A stretch of DNA of 64,000 nucleotides from positions 1-64,000 of the forward strand of contig JBJMGT010000030.1 in assembly GCA_045807745.1 (NCBI GenBank), read 5' to 3'. The stretch comes from QHXQ01 sp045807745 (GTDB lineage Bacteria > Acidobacteriota > Blastocatellia > Pyrinomonadales > Pyrinomonadaceae). Numbering within the stretch: position 1 is the first letter of the stretch; each line of letters begins with the position of its first letter. Under the pieces are notes generated by a model. The model made no database searches. It had not been told where the DNA came from and worked only from the letters and a program-made list of their open reading frames with translations. Shown piece by piece: positions 9,528 through 19,744 of the stretch. The position numbers and the translations under genes were made by a program.

Positions 9528-11087
9528 TCAGCAGGTTGTACGTCTACCGTTCCTGTAACTGCGTCGTTGCGCGACGAACTGTTTGTAATGATCGAAGCGT
9601 TTGAGAATAAGTCCGACGTAGTTGACCGGTTCGATGCCGCGACAGAAACCGAACTTGACCACCGGGTCATTCGCGTACTGTTGGCTCGACAGTTGCAGCA
9701 GCCAGTAGGACACGTCGTCCCACGCGAGCGGATTCCCGCCGTACTTATCCGTTAGGCGCTGGGCGTCGTCCACGTGCCCCGCGCCTGCGTTGTAAGAGGC
9801 TAAGATAAATTTCAAACGCTCGTCGTCGTCCGGTATGCGTTCCAGCCAATAATGATTGAGCCAGCCTAGAAATTTAACTGCCCCCTGTACGTTGTCATCT
9901 GGGTCGAGCGAATTGTGGACGCCGTACTGCCGCGCCGTCGCCGGCATGAGTTGTAGTAAGCCGGTCGCGCCCGCCCACGAACGAGCGTCCGGTTTGAAGT
10001 GCGATTCCTGATACATCTGCGCCGCCAGCAAACGCCAGTCCCAATCAACTTCGGCCGCGTGCCGCTTGAGCAGGTCGTCATACTCGCAGAGCTTGCCGGT
10101 CGCCGAGGTGAGATATTCGCTCCCGGCGCGCTCGACGTGTGTGCGTAGATCGATGAAATATTTTTTGTAGAGCCGGTCGAACAACGAGCCGTTCTGCTTC
10201 TGCTCGATCCAATCGTTCAACTGCCGCAGCAACTCCGGCGAATTCTGCCGCGCGGCCCAGACGACGCTGTGTGCGCGCCCGACGATCGGCCGCACCTTGA
10301 GGTTCTTGAACTCCGCCTCTTTCAACTCGGCCAGATTGCTCTGCATGACCGTGAACTGTACCTCGCCGCGCGCCACCTTTTGCGCCAGCGCCTCGTCTTG
10401 AATCTCTCCGCCCAACTCGACCACTTGTATGTCGCCCGAAATTTCGTCGGCCAACTCAATGAGCGTGCGTTGATAAGGTGATTGCTCCGGCACGGTGACG
10501 GTCTTCCCGGCCAACTGCGCGGGGCGCGTGACGAGCCGCGCCTGTATGTCTATCTCCGGCAGTTCATCGGCCGGGCCGGGTTGCAGGGCTTTTTCGGCCG
10601 CGTGCCCGGCCGCCGCGGGCGCTTGCTCCTGTTGCACCAGCGCCGGCTCAGTGCGATAGAGCGCGCGCGTGAACGCAACCTTGCTCTCGTCCTCCGGCGG
10701 CGGCACAAGCCGCCCGGCGGCAATGTCGCCCTCGCCGCTATTGAGCAGCGCATAGAGACTTTTCGGGTCGGTGACGACAACCATCTTGAGCGCGACGCCT
10801 TGAGCTTGGGCGAACGCTTGCAGCAGTTCGTACTCGTAACCGAACGGCTCGCCGCGATAGATGAAATAGGTGGTGGAGTTGTAAGGCGCGAGGACGGTGA
10901 GCGTCCCCGCCTGTTTGATCTCGTTCAGGTCGCGTTTGATCGGAGCAATGACGGGCAGGTTCGATCTGCGATCAATCGGATCGACCGCCTCAAGCGTCGG
11001 TTGTGCTTTGTGCCGATGACAGTCGATCAGGAATATACAAGTGAGCGCCAACAGGATAAGCGGAAGTACCTTCGTTTGTACGCGCAT
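9528..11087 (-). CDS. MltF-like membrane-bound lytic transglycosylase
   Basis: The product (519 aa) has the two-part layout of MltF. An N-terminal signal or anchor leads into a periplasmic solute-binding-like domain (about residues 55-315). A C-terminal SLT lysozyme-like domain follows, with catalytic Glu361 in YQESHFKP and the motifs ATGLLQLMP and ASYNAGAGH. Such enzymes cleave peptidoglycan to 1,6-anhydromuropeptides. A Cys at residue 23 could be lipidated, but the residue before it is Asp, unusual for a lipobox. An insert rich in Gln and Ala lies near residues 152-176. Its stop abuts the serA stop head-on. Confidence 0.9.
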   Translation of the reverse strand: MRVQTKVLPLILLALTCIFLIDCHRHKAQPTLEAVDPIDRRSNLPVIAPIKRDLNEIKQAGTLTVLAPYNSTTYFIYRGEPFGYEYELLQAFAQAQGVALKMVVVTDPKSLYALLNSGEGDIAAGRLVPPPEDESKVAFTRALYRTEPALVQQEQAPAAAGHAAEKALQPGPADELPEIDIQARLVTRPAQLAGKTVTVPEQSPYQRTLIELADEISGDIQVVELGGEIQDEALAQKVARGEVQFTVMQSNLAELKEAEFKNLKVRPIVGRAHSVVWAARQNSPELLRQLNDWIEQKQNGSLFDRLYKKYFIDLRTHVERAGSEYLTSATGKLCEYDDLLKRHAAEVDWDWRLLAAQMYQESHFKPDARSWAGATGLLQLMPATARQYGVHNSLDPDDNVQGAVKFLGWLNHYWLERIPDDDERLKFILASYNAGAGHVDDAQRLTDKYGGNPLAWDDVSYWLLQLSSQQYANDPVVKFGFCRGIEPVNYVGLILKRFDHYKQFVAQRRSYRNGRRTTC

Positions 11088-11239
11088 AGATGTCGGGCTG
11101 CGGTCACAGGGGGAAGGTCAATATTGTTGCCGGTGCGGCCGGCGGGGCGGGGGCGGTATGTCAGGGTGCAAGGGTTTTATGCCAAACGCGCGCACATGTC
11201 AAACATTAATTGTAACGGACACAGGCGCGTGTGCCGTAC

Positions 11240-13510
11240 TCACTCGACCGTGAACTTGACGCGTTGCGTGACGCTGGTCTTCGCCGTGCGGTCGATGGCG
11301 GCGGCTTGCAGGATATAGCGGCCGGCGGGCAGGTCGCCCAAATCTAACTCGGCGGCATAGGGCAGGACGCTGAAGTCCGGCAGTCCGTCGGTCTGCACTT
11401 TGCGCAGGGGCGTGGTAATAACAGGCTGATCGTCGCGGAAGATTTGCAGTTGCAGCGCCACGTCGGGCGCACCAGTTTGATCCGTGTGGGCCGCGTTGTA
11501 AATGTAGAGCACGAAGCGTAGCACGGAGGCTCGCGAGAAGCGCCGCTCAGGATTGACGAGGGCTTGCGTCGGCGTAGCCTGTGCGTTCGCGCTCTCGGTT
11601 GCGCGCGGGCGTTCGCCGAGGAAGATGCTGCTCAGGGCCAACTTGCTGGCGGCGAGGGCAGGGATCGTGATCCACTGTGTGGCGCTGCCCGTGCGGCCGC
11701 TCTCGATCTCATGCGAGGCGATGCGCACTTGATAGAGACCGGGCGCAATGCGCGACTGATGCGTCATGATGACGCGCTCCGGCGCGGCACTGGCTGGCTG
11801 TGCTGCACTCGCCAGCGCCAGCTTGGGCGTGACTGTAACGTGGCGCTCGAAAGTGTTGACCGCGTGTCCCTGTTCGTCATAGATGCCGCCGAGTACGTCT
11901 ATGTGTCTGCTTTGAGCGGGCGGCGGCGGGTCGGCCATGATTTGCAGTGAGCTGACGAGGAGTAGTCCGTATTGTGTGGTGTTGAAGTAATTGAGCGTGA
12001 GCGCGGTCGGGAGCGCCGTTCGCGGCGCGAACGATGTGAGGGCAGCCACAAGTGCTGGATTAATCGCGTTGGCGACCGGCCCGCTGGCTGCTTGTGGGCC
12101 GGCTGACGCTGTGCCGTTGTCGGCTTCCGGGCGCTTGTTGTTGTGCTTGGTCTCGTCGCGTTTGCGCGCCGCTGTCGTATCCGCCGGCAGCGTAGTGAAG
12201 AAGCCACGTTGCACCAGCACCGTCAACTCTGGGTGCTGCTTCACATTGACCTCGATGCACCGGTATCGGCCGCTGCGCACCTCGTCCTGCTCAGGCCGCC
12301 AAGCCAGTAGATAATAGACGGATGTCTCCGCAAGGGCCTGCGTGATCGCATGCGTCAGCGCGTTGTTATTCAAGAGCGCGCGGCCGCCCGTCTCGCCCGC
12401 GATGACGCGCAATGGTTCTTGCATCGCCGACGTTTCATTCCCGCCGCTCCCAAGTCGCCCCGTCGGATCAACCATTGTACTACTCGCATCGCCCATGCCG
12501 GTCAGCGCGGCCGACAGCCCACGCGCGTCGAGCGTATAGACGACCACACCGGCGCGCACCGCTGCGTCCGTCACACGCCGGATGCGGTCGTGCGTATCGC
12601 TCTGGTTGAGATCGATGACGAAGCCATCGGAGATAAAGTAGACGAGCTTGCGGCCGGGCAACTGCGCGGTGGTGCGCATCAGGATTTGCAAGCTGGCGAG
12701 CGTCTGCGTGGAGACGGCCGTGTTCTGTTGCAGCAGTTGCGCCGCGCGGCCGCGGATTTGATTCTCAGCGAGGCTGCGGGCGGCGGCCGTTGTGCCGTTA
12801 ACCATCCCGGCCGGTGGCAGCTCGCGCAGGACCGCGTCAACAAAGGCGTTAACGACCGTGATGTCGTTCCCTTGTATGCGCAACGCGTCCGTCGCACTCA
12901 TCTGCGGCGAGGAATTATCGCGCACAGTCAACTCACGATAAGTGAGCCGCTTGACGGCGGCGTGCAGCACGTCCTTGTCGTCCGTCAGTTGTTGCAAAAA
13001 ACCGATCTGGCCGCTCGCAGTGGAGATGGCGACCTGATCGTTCTGCCCAAGTTGCTCATCAATAAATTGAGTTAGTAACTCGCGCGTACGCACGAGGCTG
13101 GCGGGCGCGAGGTGCAGATCATCTATGAAGAAAAAGATGAAGCGCCCGCGGTCGAGTGGCTTGACGGCGGCGTTGGTGTCGGTACTTGAGCGGCCACGCC
13201 CGCCGCGCGCCGCCGCGAGTTGCGCCTCTTCGCTGACGCTGCCGGCGCGGACGCGCTCGAAGAAAGAGACGGACTGCGGCCTGCCGTCCACGCGCAGGTC
13301 AAAATCTTCGGGGTGCAGATTGTCTACGAAGTGGCCTTGCTTGTCGAAGACAACGACATCGGTCTGCACCAACTCTGTGCTAACGCGTATGATCTCGTCG
13401 GCGGGTAAGGGCGTGGGTTCGGGCGGCCCTTGTGCGCGCGCGCCGACGGCCCACAGGCCGAGCAAGAGCACGGCGAGGCACGCGGGGCGGGGCGGAACAC
13501 AAGCGCACAT
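11240..13510 (-). CDS. secreted VWFA-related protein of the acidobacterial type
   Basis: The product (756 aa) has an N-terminal signal peptide ending near VGARAQG. A short beta domain follows (VVVFDKQGHFVDNL, DFDLRVDG), then a von Willebrand A-like domain starting FIFFFIDDLHLA. This is the 'VWFA-related' family found in large numbers in Acidobacteria; its role is unknown, probably protein binding outside the cytoplasm. Residues 420-510 are a low-complexity Ala/Thr-rich linker. The C-terminal third is beta-rich. The frame is open to 13573, but ATG 13510 gives the signal peptide directly. It is divergent from the ABC transporter genes. Confidence 0.85.
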   Translation of the reverse strand: MCACVPPRPACLAVLLLGLWAVGARAQGPPEPTPLPADEIIRVSTELVQTDVVVFDKQGHFVDNLHPEDFDLRVDGRPQSVSFFERVRAGSVSEEAQLAAARGGRGRSSTDTNAAVKPLDRGRFIFFFIDDLHLAPASLVRTRELLTQFIDEQLGQNDQVAISTASGQIGFLQQLTDDKDVLHAAVKRLTYRELTVRDNSSPQMSATDALRIQGNDITVVNAFVDAVLRELPPAGMVNGTTAAARSLAENQIRGRAAQLLQQNTAVSTQTLASLQILMRTTAQLPGRKLVYFISDGFVIDLNQSDTHDRIRRVTDAAVRAGVVVYTLDARGLSAALTGMGDASSTMVDPTGRLGSGGNETSAMQEPLRVIAGETGGRALLNNNALTHAITQALAETSVYYLLAWRPEQDEVRSGRYRCIEVNVKQHPELTVLVQRGFFTTLPADTTAARKRDETKHNNKRPEADNGTASAGPQAASGPVANAINPALVAALTSFAPRTALPTALTLNYFNTTQYGLLLVSSLQIMADPPPPAQSRHIDVLGGIYDEQGHAVNTFERHVTVTPKLALASAAQPASAAPERVIMTHQSRIAPGLYQVRIASHEIESGRTGSATQWITIPALAASKLALSSIFLGERPRATESANAQATPTQALVNPERRFSRASVLRFVLYIYNAAHTDQTGAPDVALQLQIFRDDQPVITTPLRKVQTDGLPDFSVLPYAAELDLGDLPAGRYILQAAAIDRTAKTSVTQRVKFTVE

Positions 13511-13648
13511 GTGAGCTACCTGCCAGAAGTGTCCGGGGAGACGCAAGCATCTTAGCACGCCCATCGCGGCCACGCTGAACTTTAACCGGGCCGCCCCGTA
13601 TAATGACGCACGAAAGACGCGAGGTTTAGTTGGAGTTGGAGGGGCGAC

Positions 13649-14560
13649 TTGAACCTGCCGGATGCGACGTTGGTGCTCGACGGCGTCTCGAAAAGTTTTG
13701 ACGAGTTTGTGGCCGTCGAAGGTCTCAGCTTACAGGCGCGGCGCGGGCGCATCTTCGGTCTGCTCGGGCCGAACGGCGCGGGCAAGACAACGACCATACG
13801 TATGATCGTCGGCATCACCGCACCCGACGCCGGGCGGGTCGAGGTGTTAGGGCAAGCGATCCGCCCGGAGTTGCGCGACCACATCGGCTACTTGCCGGAA
13901 GAGCGCGGGCTGTACAAGAAGATGAAGGTCGGCGAGCAGTTGCGCTTCTTCGCCGAATTGAAGGGCATGGACGGGCGCAAGGCCGAGGGCGAGATCGACC
14001 GTTGGCTTGAACGTCTGGGACTCACGGACTGGAAGTTGAAGAAGACCGACGAGCTATCGAAGGGCATGCAACAGAAGGTGCAGTTCATCGCCGCCGTGCT
14101 GCACGATCCTGAACTACTGATCTTGGACGAACCGTTTTCCGGTCTCGACCCGGTCAGCGTCGAAACGCTCAAAGCGGCCGTGCTCGATCTGCAAGCGGCG
14201 GGCAAGACCATCATCCTCTCGACGCACATCATGGCGCAGGCTGAACAACTCTGCGCCGACATCTGCCTGATCAACCACGCGCGCAAAGTACTCGGCGGCA
14301 GCCTGCGCGAAATTAAAAGCAGCTACGGCCGCAACACCATCGCGCTGCGTACTGTGGGCGCGGAGCGTGTGCTTGGCGACCCGACGTTGGTGGCCAGCGT
14401 GAAGCAACTGAGCGACGAGACAGAGGTGCTGCTGGCCGACGGCGCGGACGCACAGGAGTTGTTGCGCCGTCTGGTCGAGGCGGGCGCGCAGGTTACGAAG
14501 TTCGAGTTGATCGAGCCAAGCCTCAACGACATCTTTATCGAAAAGGTGAGCGCGAACTAA
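13649..14560 (+). CDS. ABC transporter ATP-binding protein (NatA-like)
   Basis: The product (303 aa) has Walker A GPNGAGKTT near residues 46-54, the signature LSKGMQQKV and Walker B LLILDEPFSGLDP. A C-terminal DUF4162-type extension follows. This is the subfamily that pairs with ABC-2 permeases of the NatB or YhaP type for export of sodium, drugs or peptides. The start is TTG 13649 with an upstream GGAGG-like site, and the stop overlaps the permease start (TAATG). The pair forms one exporter; its substrate cannot be told from sequence. Confidence 0.92.
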   Translation: MNLPDATLVLDGVSKSFDEFVAVEGLSLQARRGRIFGLLGPNGAGKTTTIRMIVGITAPDAGRVEVLGQAIRPELRDHIGYLPEERGLYKKMKVGEQLRFFAELKGMDGRKAEGEIDRWLERLGLTDWKLKKTDELSKGMQQKVQFIAAVLHDPELLILDEPFSGLDPVSVETLKAAVLDLQAAGKTIILSTHIMAQAEQLCADICLINHARKVLGGSLREIKSSYGRNTIALRTVGAERVLGDPTLVASVKQLSDETEVLLADGADAQELLRRLVEAGAQVTKFELIEPSLNDIFIEKVSAN

Positions 14561-15921
14561 TGACCAGACTGTTGGCGATCATCCGGCGCGAGTATGTGCA
14601 ACGCGTCCGCACACGCTTCTTCCTGCTCGCAACCGTGCTTGGCCCGCTCGTCATGCTCGGCTTCACAGTCGTGCCCGCCCTCATCTTCCAGATCAACGCG
14701 GGCGGCGCGACGCGTGTGGCCATCGTGGACGAGACCGGACGCATGTACGAGCGCGTGCGCGGCGCGTTGCTGCGTGGAGCGGATGACGAAGAGGCTGGAG
14801 CAGATACGAGCGCTAAGGCTGCGAACGCGAACGACTCAATTGCCGAGCACGCCCCGGACTCGCGCGGGAAGGTGGGGCAACCGCCAATCGAGTTCGATTA
14901 CATCGTCGAACAGGTTGCGTTGTCAGGTCGGACGCCCGAAGCAGTAAAGAATGAATTGAATGAGCGCGTGCGGCGGAACGAGCTGGATGCATACGTCGTC
15001 TTGCCGCGCGACGTACTCGAAACCGGCCGGGCCGAATACTACGCGCGCAACCTCAGCGACGAATTCACCGTCGGGCAGATCAAGCGCCGGTTGGGCCAAG
15101 CGATCAGCGAACAGCGCCTGCTTGATCGCGGCGTAAATCTGGCCTTCGTGCACGACTCGGCGCGTGCCATCAGTCTGACCACGCACAAGGCGGGCGCAGC
15201 CGGCGCGAGCACGGAAGGGCGCGGCAGCTTTGGTCTCGCCTTCGGCATCGGCTTCTTCATCTACATCACGACGCTGCTCTACGGGCAGGTCATACTCGGC
15301 GCGGTCGTCGAAGAGAAGGCGACGCGGCTGACCGAGTTGCTGTTTTCATCCGTGCGCCCGAACACTCTGATGCTCGGTAAGCTGCTCGGCGTGTCGCTCG
15401 TCGCCTTGACCCAGTTTACGATCTGGGCAGTCGCGTTCCTTGCGCTGACGCTGTACGGCGCGGGCGCGCTCGCAGCGGGCAACGTACACCTGCCGGCTGT
15501 CGCGCCGTCGCTTGTCGTCTACGCCATCCTGTTCTTCTTGATGGGCTATTTTCTCTACGCGACGATCTACCTGCTGGTCGGCGCGATGGTCACGACGACG
15601 CAAGAAGGCGGACAACTGTCGATGCCGATTGTGTTCATGCTGGCCGCTAGTCTGTGGCTCGCTGTGCCGGTGATTCGCAGCCCGAACTCCACGTTCGCCA
15701 AAGTAGTGTCGATGATTCCGTTCTCCGCGCCGATCACGATGATGGCGCGCATCGTCGCCGAGCCGCCGCCCGCATGGCAGATCGCGCTCGCGCTCTTGAT
15801 TGGCTTTGGCACGGTCGCGCTACTCATCTGGCTGGCCGCTCGCGTCTATCGTATCGGCATGCTGATGTACGGCAAGCGCGCCAGCATTCCTGAGATGCTG
15901 CGTTGGGCGCGCATGAAATAG
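14560..15921 (+). CDS. ABC-2 type permease (NatB-like)
   Basis: The product has 453 aa. One N-terminal membrane segment (about residues 22-46) leads to an extracytoplasmic domain of about 170 residues. Five or six further segments fill the C-terminal half, starting at FGLAFGIGFFIYITTLL. 'EEKATRLTELLFSSV' matches the conserved cytoplasmic loop of the NatB/YhaP family. It overlaps the ATPase gene by one base and must be its membrane partner. The next gene starts immediately after its stop. Confidence 0.92.
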   Translation: MTRLLAIIRREYVQRVRTRFFLLATVLGPLVMLGFTVVPALIFQINAGGATRVAIVDETGRMYERVRGALLRGADDEEAGADTSAKAANANDSIAEHAPDSRGKVGQPPIEFDYIVEQVALSGRTPEAVKNELNERVRRNELDAYVVLPRDVLETGRAEYYARNLSDEFTVGQIKRRLGQAISEQRLLDRGVNLAFVHDSARAISLTTHKAGAAGASTEGRGSFGLAFGIGFFIYITTLLYGQVILGAVVEEKATRLTELLFSSVRPNTLMLGKLLGVSLVALTQFTIWAVAFLALTLYGAGALAAGNVHLPAVAPSLVVYAILFFLMGYFLYATIYLLVGAMVTTTQEGGQLSMPIVFMLAASLWLAVPVIRSPNSTFAKVVSMIPFSAPITMMARIVAEPPPAWQIALALLIGFGTVALLIWLAARVYRIGMLMYGKRASIPEMLRWARMK

Positions 15922-16476
15922 ATGGGCACGGAGATTGAAAAGAAGTATCGCGTGACCGAAGCGCAGGCGCGCGCCCTGCGCACGCGGTTGGAGGCAGTGG
16001 CTGTCGCAGTGTGCGGCCCTGAGTTTGAAGTGAACACGCTGTACGCGGGGCATGGACTTGATCCACAGGTGTGCGTCTTGCGCCTGCGGCGTGTGGGCGG
16101 GCGCGCAGTGTTGACCTACAAGGAGCGACGGATTTCCACGGCCGCAATCAAGCATCATCGCGAGGACGAGACCGAAGTGGCGGACGCGGACGCGCTGGCG
16201 ACGATCCTTGAGGCGCTCGGCTACAGCCCCGCGCTGGTTTACGAGAAGCGGCGCGCGACGTGGCGACTGGCTGGCGCGGAAGTGATGCTCGACGAGTTGC
16301 CGTTCGGCTGGTTTGTGGAGATCGAAGGCTCGGAGGATGCGATCATGAACGCTGAAGGGCAACTCGATCTCGGCGGCGCAGAAGTTGAGCACGCAACTTA
16401 TCCGGAACTGACTACGCGGTTCGTTATTGCGCACGGTACGCTTGTCGAAGCGCGGTTCGCCAGCGACGCTTTATAA
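15922..16476 (+). CDS. CYTH domain protein (class IV adenylate cyclase-like)
   Basis: The product (184 aa) is one CYTH domain. The hallmark ExExK motif is at residues 4-8 (EIEKK). Alternating charged strands follow (VLRLRRV, LTYKER, EVMLDELPFGWFVEIEG). CYTH enzymes form a metal-dependent tunnel acting on triphosphates; members include class IV adenylate cyclase and thiamine triphosphatase. The activity here is open. ATG 15922 follows the permease stop with no gap. Its stop codon is shared with the opposite-strand YfhO-like gene in the palindrome TTATAA, so the two ends overlap by 6 bp. Confidence 0.88.
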   Translation: MGTEIEKKYRVTEAQARALRTRLEAVAVAVCGPEFEVNTLYAGHGLDPQVCVLRLRRVGGRAVLTYKERRISTAAIKHHREDETEVADADALATILEALGYSPALVYEKRRATWRLAGAEVMLDELPFGWFVEIEGSEDAIMNAEGQLDLGGAEVEHATYPELTTRFVIAHGTLVEARFASDAL

Positions 16477-19371
16477 GCGGGTGCGACTAGCGGCGCGGCG
16501 CGCATAGCTGATCAGCACGCCCAGCAGCAGTAACGTACAAGCTGATATGATCGCTCCCGCGCGCGCGCCCGGAGCCGTGTAGCGCAGTTCAACTCTGTGC
16601 CGCCCCGCCGGTAATGCGATACCACGTAATAGATAATCCGTCGGCAGAATCGGTGTCGGCTGATCATCAACCATGGCCACCCAGCCGGGATAGTTAATCT
16701 CACTCAACACCAACACAGTCGGCGTCACGGACTCGGCTTCGAGCGCCAGCCGGTTCGGTTCGTAATCGACAATGTGCGCTGTGCCGCCGGGCGCGAGTGC
16801 GCCGCCGGGGAGCGCTGGCAGTGCATCGGGCGCGACTTCGACGAGCGCGGTGCGACGCGGGTCGAAGAGTTGTGCGCTCTCTCCGCGAATGCGTCTGAGC
16901 GCTTCTGCGCTGTCCACGATTTCAGCCTCCGCGACGAGCCAAGCGCGGGGCAACGCGCGCGTGTTGCGCATGATCAGCATTTCATTCTGGGCATAAACCG
17001 GTTGCCACGCGGCAGCCGGAGCGCTCATTAAGGTCAACTCTGTCTGGTCGTCGGGGCTAACCAGCCGGGCGTTGTAGACGCTGAAGTGCGCCGCCTGCGT
17101 GACGTTCGTGATCTCAATCTTGACCGCACGCAACGGCGCGCCGAAGTTGAAGCGCGCGTGCAAACGTTTGGCTAAGACCTCTGCTCCACCGGCCTGTGTC
17201 TGATCGGATTCAGTCCCGCCCCATTGTGCGAGTTTGGCCTGCACGTCGGAATGTTCATACCCACACTCGGTTGTGTCGGGCGTGCCGACTTGCAACGCGC
17301 GCTCGATGATGTGCCCGTCCGCTGTGAAGATGCGCAGGCGCGCGACCGTTGCGCCGTCGGGTGCGCCGGTCGCGGCCGGGAGCGAAGTGACGAGCTTAAG
17401 CGCGCCCGCAACACTTGACGCGCCATTGATGGTCAACGCCGCTTGCGGCGGCAACTCGCCGAGCATGCCAGCCGCGTCCAGTTCGCCGCACCTGCGCGGC
17501 GGAGCAAGGGCAGGCTGGAGATCGGAATAGGTAACGACGTAAGTTGTGTTGAGCAGGTCGAGCACATGCGAGCGCTCGGTGAAGAGCGCGGTGTTCAACT
17601 CGAATCTGTCGGGCGTGCGTAGTGTGTCCATGCCGACGCCACCGAGCGCGCGACTGTAGCGTTCGAGGATCAAAGGCTCGTAGCCCGCCACGTTTTGCAG
17701 ATCGTAGAGCGCCGATAAGTTTGCGCCGTCCAAGCGTGGCGGCACGTTGAACTGTTCGCTGAAGAGTTCGACCCGCGTAAAGACGCGATTCTCTTCAGGT
17801 GGGAACTGGCGCAGGTAGCGCGTCGCGTCCGACATAGACGTGAAGCCGTTCGCGCCGAAGTTTGTTCGGCCCCACCAACGCGTAACGAGCGCAGACGGCT
17901 CGACGTAACAGAGCGTCAGCACAATCGCGCACAGCAACACGAGCCGCCAACGTGCAGACGCGATCAGACTCGCGCGCCAGAGCGCGGCGAGCGTGAGCAG
18001 TGCGAACGCGCCCTTCCAGATGCGATAGATGGTTGTGGGATGCGGCCAGCCCGGCGTGCCCGCCTGTAAGGTCTGCGTCTTCAGCCACCAGAGCGTGCCG
18101 ACGACGATGCCGGCGGCGAGGAGCGCGAGCGCGGCGTAGAGCGTGACGGCGCGTGAGCGCGCCCGCGTCGCGCGTTGTTTGCGGAGCACGGGCGCAAGCG
18201 CGTCCCAACCGTAAGCGGCGAGGACGCCGAGCGCAAACGTCCACTCGAACGTGTGGCGCGAGGGCACGCGGAAGCGATTGAGTAGTGGCGTATGATAGAC
18301 GAGTTGATAGACAGGTGTGTGCTGTCCCAGCATGAGCATGCAGGCCACGAGCGCCGTCACAAGCCAAAAGAAGACGCGCGCATCACGCACGCGTCTGTTC
18401 CACACGTGCACGCCGACGGCCAAGAGTGCGAGGGCGAATGCGAGCGGTGGCACAGCAGCGTGCATGTCGATGACATAGAAGAGCGGCGTGGTGAAAGACT
18501 TCCACAGCAGCGCGGGTGTCATCGCGCCTTGCGTGAAATTCTCGAAGCTCAACACGCTGCGCACGCTGTTGTGCACGACGCGCTCCGTCTCCAGAATCTG
18601 AAATGCGGCCACGCCCAACGCCAGCAATGCCGCGCCGCCGGCCACGAGTACCGGCCGCCACTGGCGCATAGTCGCGAGCCGCGCACGCAAGCTGCCCGGT
18701 CTTGCGTCGCTCGTCGCCAACACGAGGAATAGGGCATAAGAGCCGGCCAGCAAACCCACGTAGAGAAAGCCCTGCCCGACGCCGGTCAGGACGGACATCG
18801 TGTAAGCGCACGTGCCTAGTAGCAGGGCATGGATAAACGGCCCGCATCGTGCGCGCTCGATGGCGAGCAGGAAGAGCGGCAGCCACAGACAGGCGTTCGG
18901 CAACAAGCCGTTACTGGCGAGCGGGCTGGCCATCATGCCGCCGTAACCAAAGGTGAGCGCGCCAAGGAGCGCAGCGAGCGGCGAGCGGCCGAGTTCGCGT
19001 AAGTAAGCATAGGTGAACGCGGGTGCAAGCAGGAACGGCGCGAGTATGTAAATCTGTTCTGCGACGTGACCCGGCAGGAACAGGTAACCCCACGTGAGCG
19101 GATAACCAAGCCCAAGCTGCGCCATCGAGAGCAGGGGATAGCCCGACATGATGTAGGGCGTCCAGAGCGGCAGTTGGCCCGCGCGGATCATGCGCCACGC
19201 AACCGTGCGCAACGGGTAGGAATAATAGAGCGCGTCGCCGGCGATTAAATAGCTGCGACCGACGAGGGCCTGCGGGAAGAACGCGACGAAGAAGAGCAAG
19301 AGTCCGCCACACGCGCCAATGTCTGCCCGCTTCGCATGCCACCAGTCCGATGTGAAGAAGCTTCTGACCAA
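16471..19371 (-). CDS. YfhO-like multi-pass membrane protein
   Basis: The product (about 966 aa) has a dozen or so membrane segments in the first 480 residues. A large extracytoplasmic domain follows, then a final membrane segment at the C-terminus. 'DALYYSYPLR', 'LPLWTPYIMSGYPLL' and the C-terminal 'NYPGWVAMVDDQ' are typical of the YfhO family, implicated in glycosylation of cell-wall polymers or lipids. The frame is open to 19554, but a probable promoter covers 19525-19554. TTG 19371, preceded by AGGA at good spacing, is a better start. The exact start remains uncertain. Confidence 0.82.
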   Translation of the reverse strand: MVRSFFTSDWWHAKRADIGACGGLLLFFVAFFPQALVGRSYLIAGDALYYSYPLRTVAWRMIRAGQLPLWTPYIMSGYPLLSMAQLGLGYPLTWGYLFLPGHVAEQIYILAPFLLAPAFTYAYLRELGRSPLAALLGALTFGYGGMMASPLASNGLLPNACLWLPLFLLAIERARCGPFIHALLLGTCAYTMSVLTGVGQGFLYVGLLAGSYALFLVLATSDARPGSLRARLATMRQWRPVLVAGGAALLALGVAAFQILETERVVHNSVRSVLSFENFTQGAMTPALLWKSFTTPLFYVIDMHAAVPPLAFALALLAVGVHVWNRRVRDARVFFWLVTALVACMLMLGQHTPVYQLVYHTPLLNRFRVPSRHTFEWTFALGVLAAYGWDALAPVLRKQRATRARSRAVTLYAALALLAAGIVVGTLWWLKTQTLQAGTPGWPHPTTIYRIWKGAFALLTLAALWRASLIASARWRLVLLCAIVLTLCYVEPSALVTRWWGRTNFGANGFTSMSDATRYLRQFPPEENRVFTRVELFSEQFNVPPRLDGANLSALYDLQNVAGYEPLILERYSRALGGVGMDTLRTPDRFELNTALFTERSHVLDLLNTTYVVTYSDLQPALAPPRRCGELDAAGMLGELPPQAALTINGASSVAGALKLVTSLPAATGAPDGATVARLRIFTADGHIIERALQVGTPDTTECGYEHSDVQAKLAQWGGTESDQTQAGGAEVLAKRLHARFNFGAPLRAVKIEITNVTQAAHFSVYNARLVSPDDQTELTLMSAPAAAWQPVYAQNEMLIMRNTRALPRAWLVAEAEIVDSAEALRRIRGESAQLFDPRRTALVEVAPDALPALPGGALAPGGTAHIVDYEPNRLALEAESVTPTVLVLSEINYPGWVAMVDDQPTPILPTDYLLRGIALPAGRHRVELRYTAPGARAGAIISACTLLLLGVLISYARRAASRTRL

Positions 19372-19524
19372 CGTCGGATGTCCTGTTGCTATTGCTTGCG
19401 CCGCGATACAGCAGGCAAGCGCCGTTATGCAGACCTTACCGCCTGCGGCCAAGTGCAAGCACCGGCGACAAACTCTGATAGTTAGAACAGGGTAGTTAAA
19501 AACTGTTAGCGAGTTTGGCGCGGC

Positions 19525-19554
19525 ATTGTAGTGCAGAGCGCAAGCCCGCCTCAA
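19525..19554 (-). promoter_or_regulatory. probable sigma-70 promoter for the YfhO-like gene
   Basis: On the minus strand TTGAGG (19554-19549), an 18-bp spacer and TACAAT (19530-19525) form a plausible promoter. Transcription would start near 19517, leaving a leader of about 145 nt. The rest of the gap up to 19744 shows nothing else recognisable except the ribosome-binding site of the next + strand gene. Confidence 0.5.
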
Positions 19555-19744
19555 GTATCAATAAGAGACGCGCTGCATCCCGGTCGTACACGCACAGCGT
19601 CGTCCGCGCCTGTCTTAATGCGTTATTACCAAGTGAACTGTTTACACTTGCGGCTCGTTGCCCAAGTTCGCGCTTGGCACGTCGGTTGCGCATTGCATGT
19701 CTCGATCAGGCAGCAACATTTTGACAAGCTTGGAGGAGATAAAC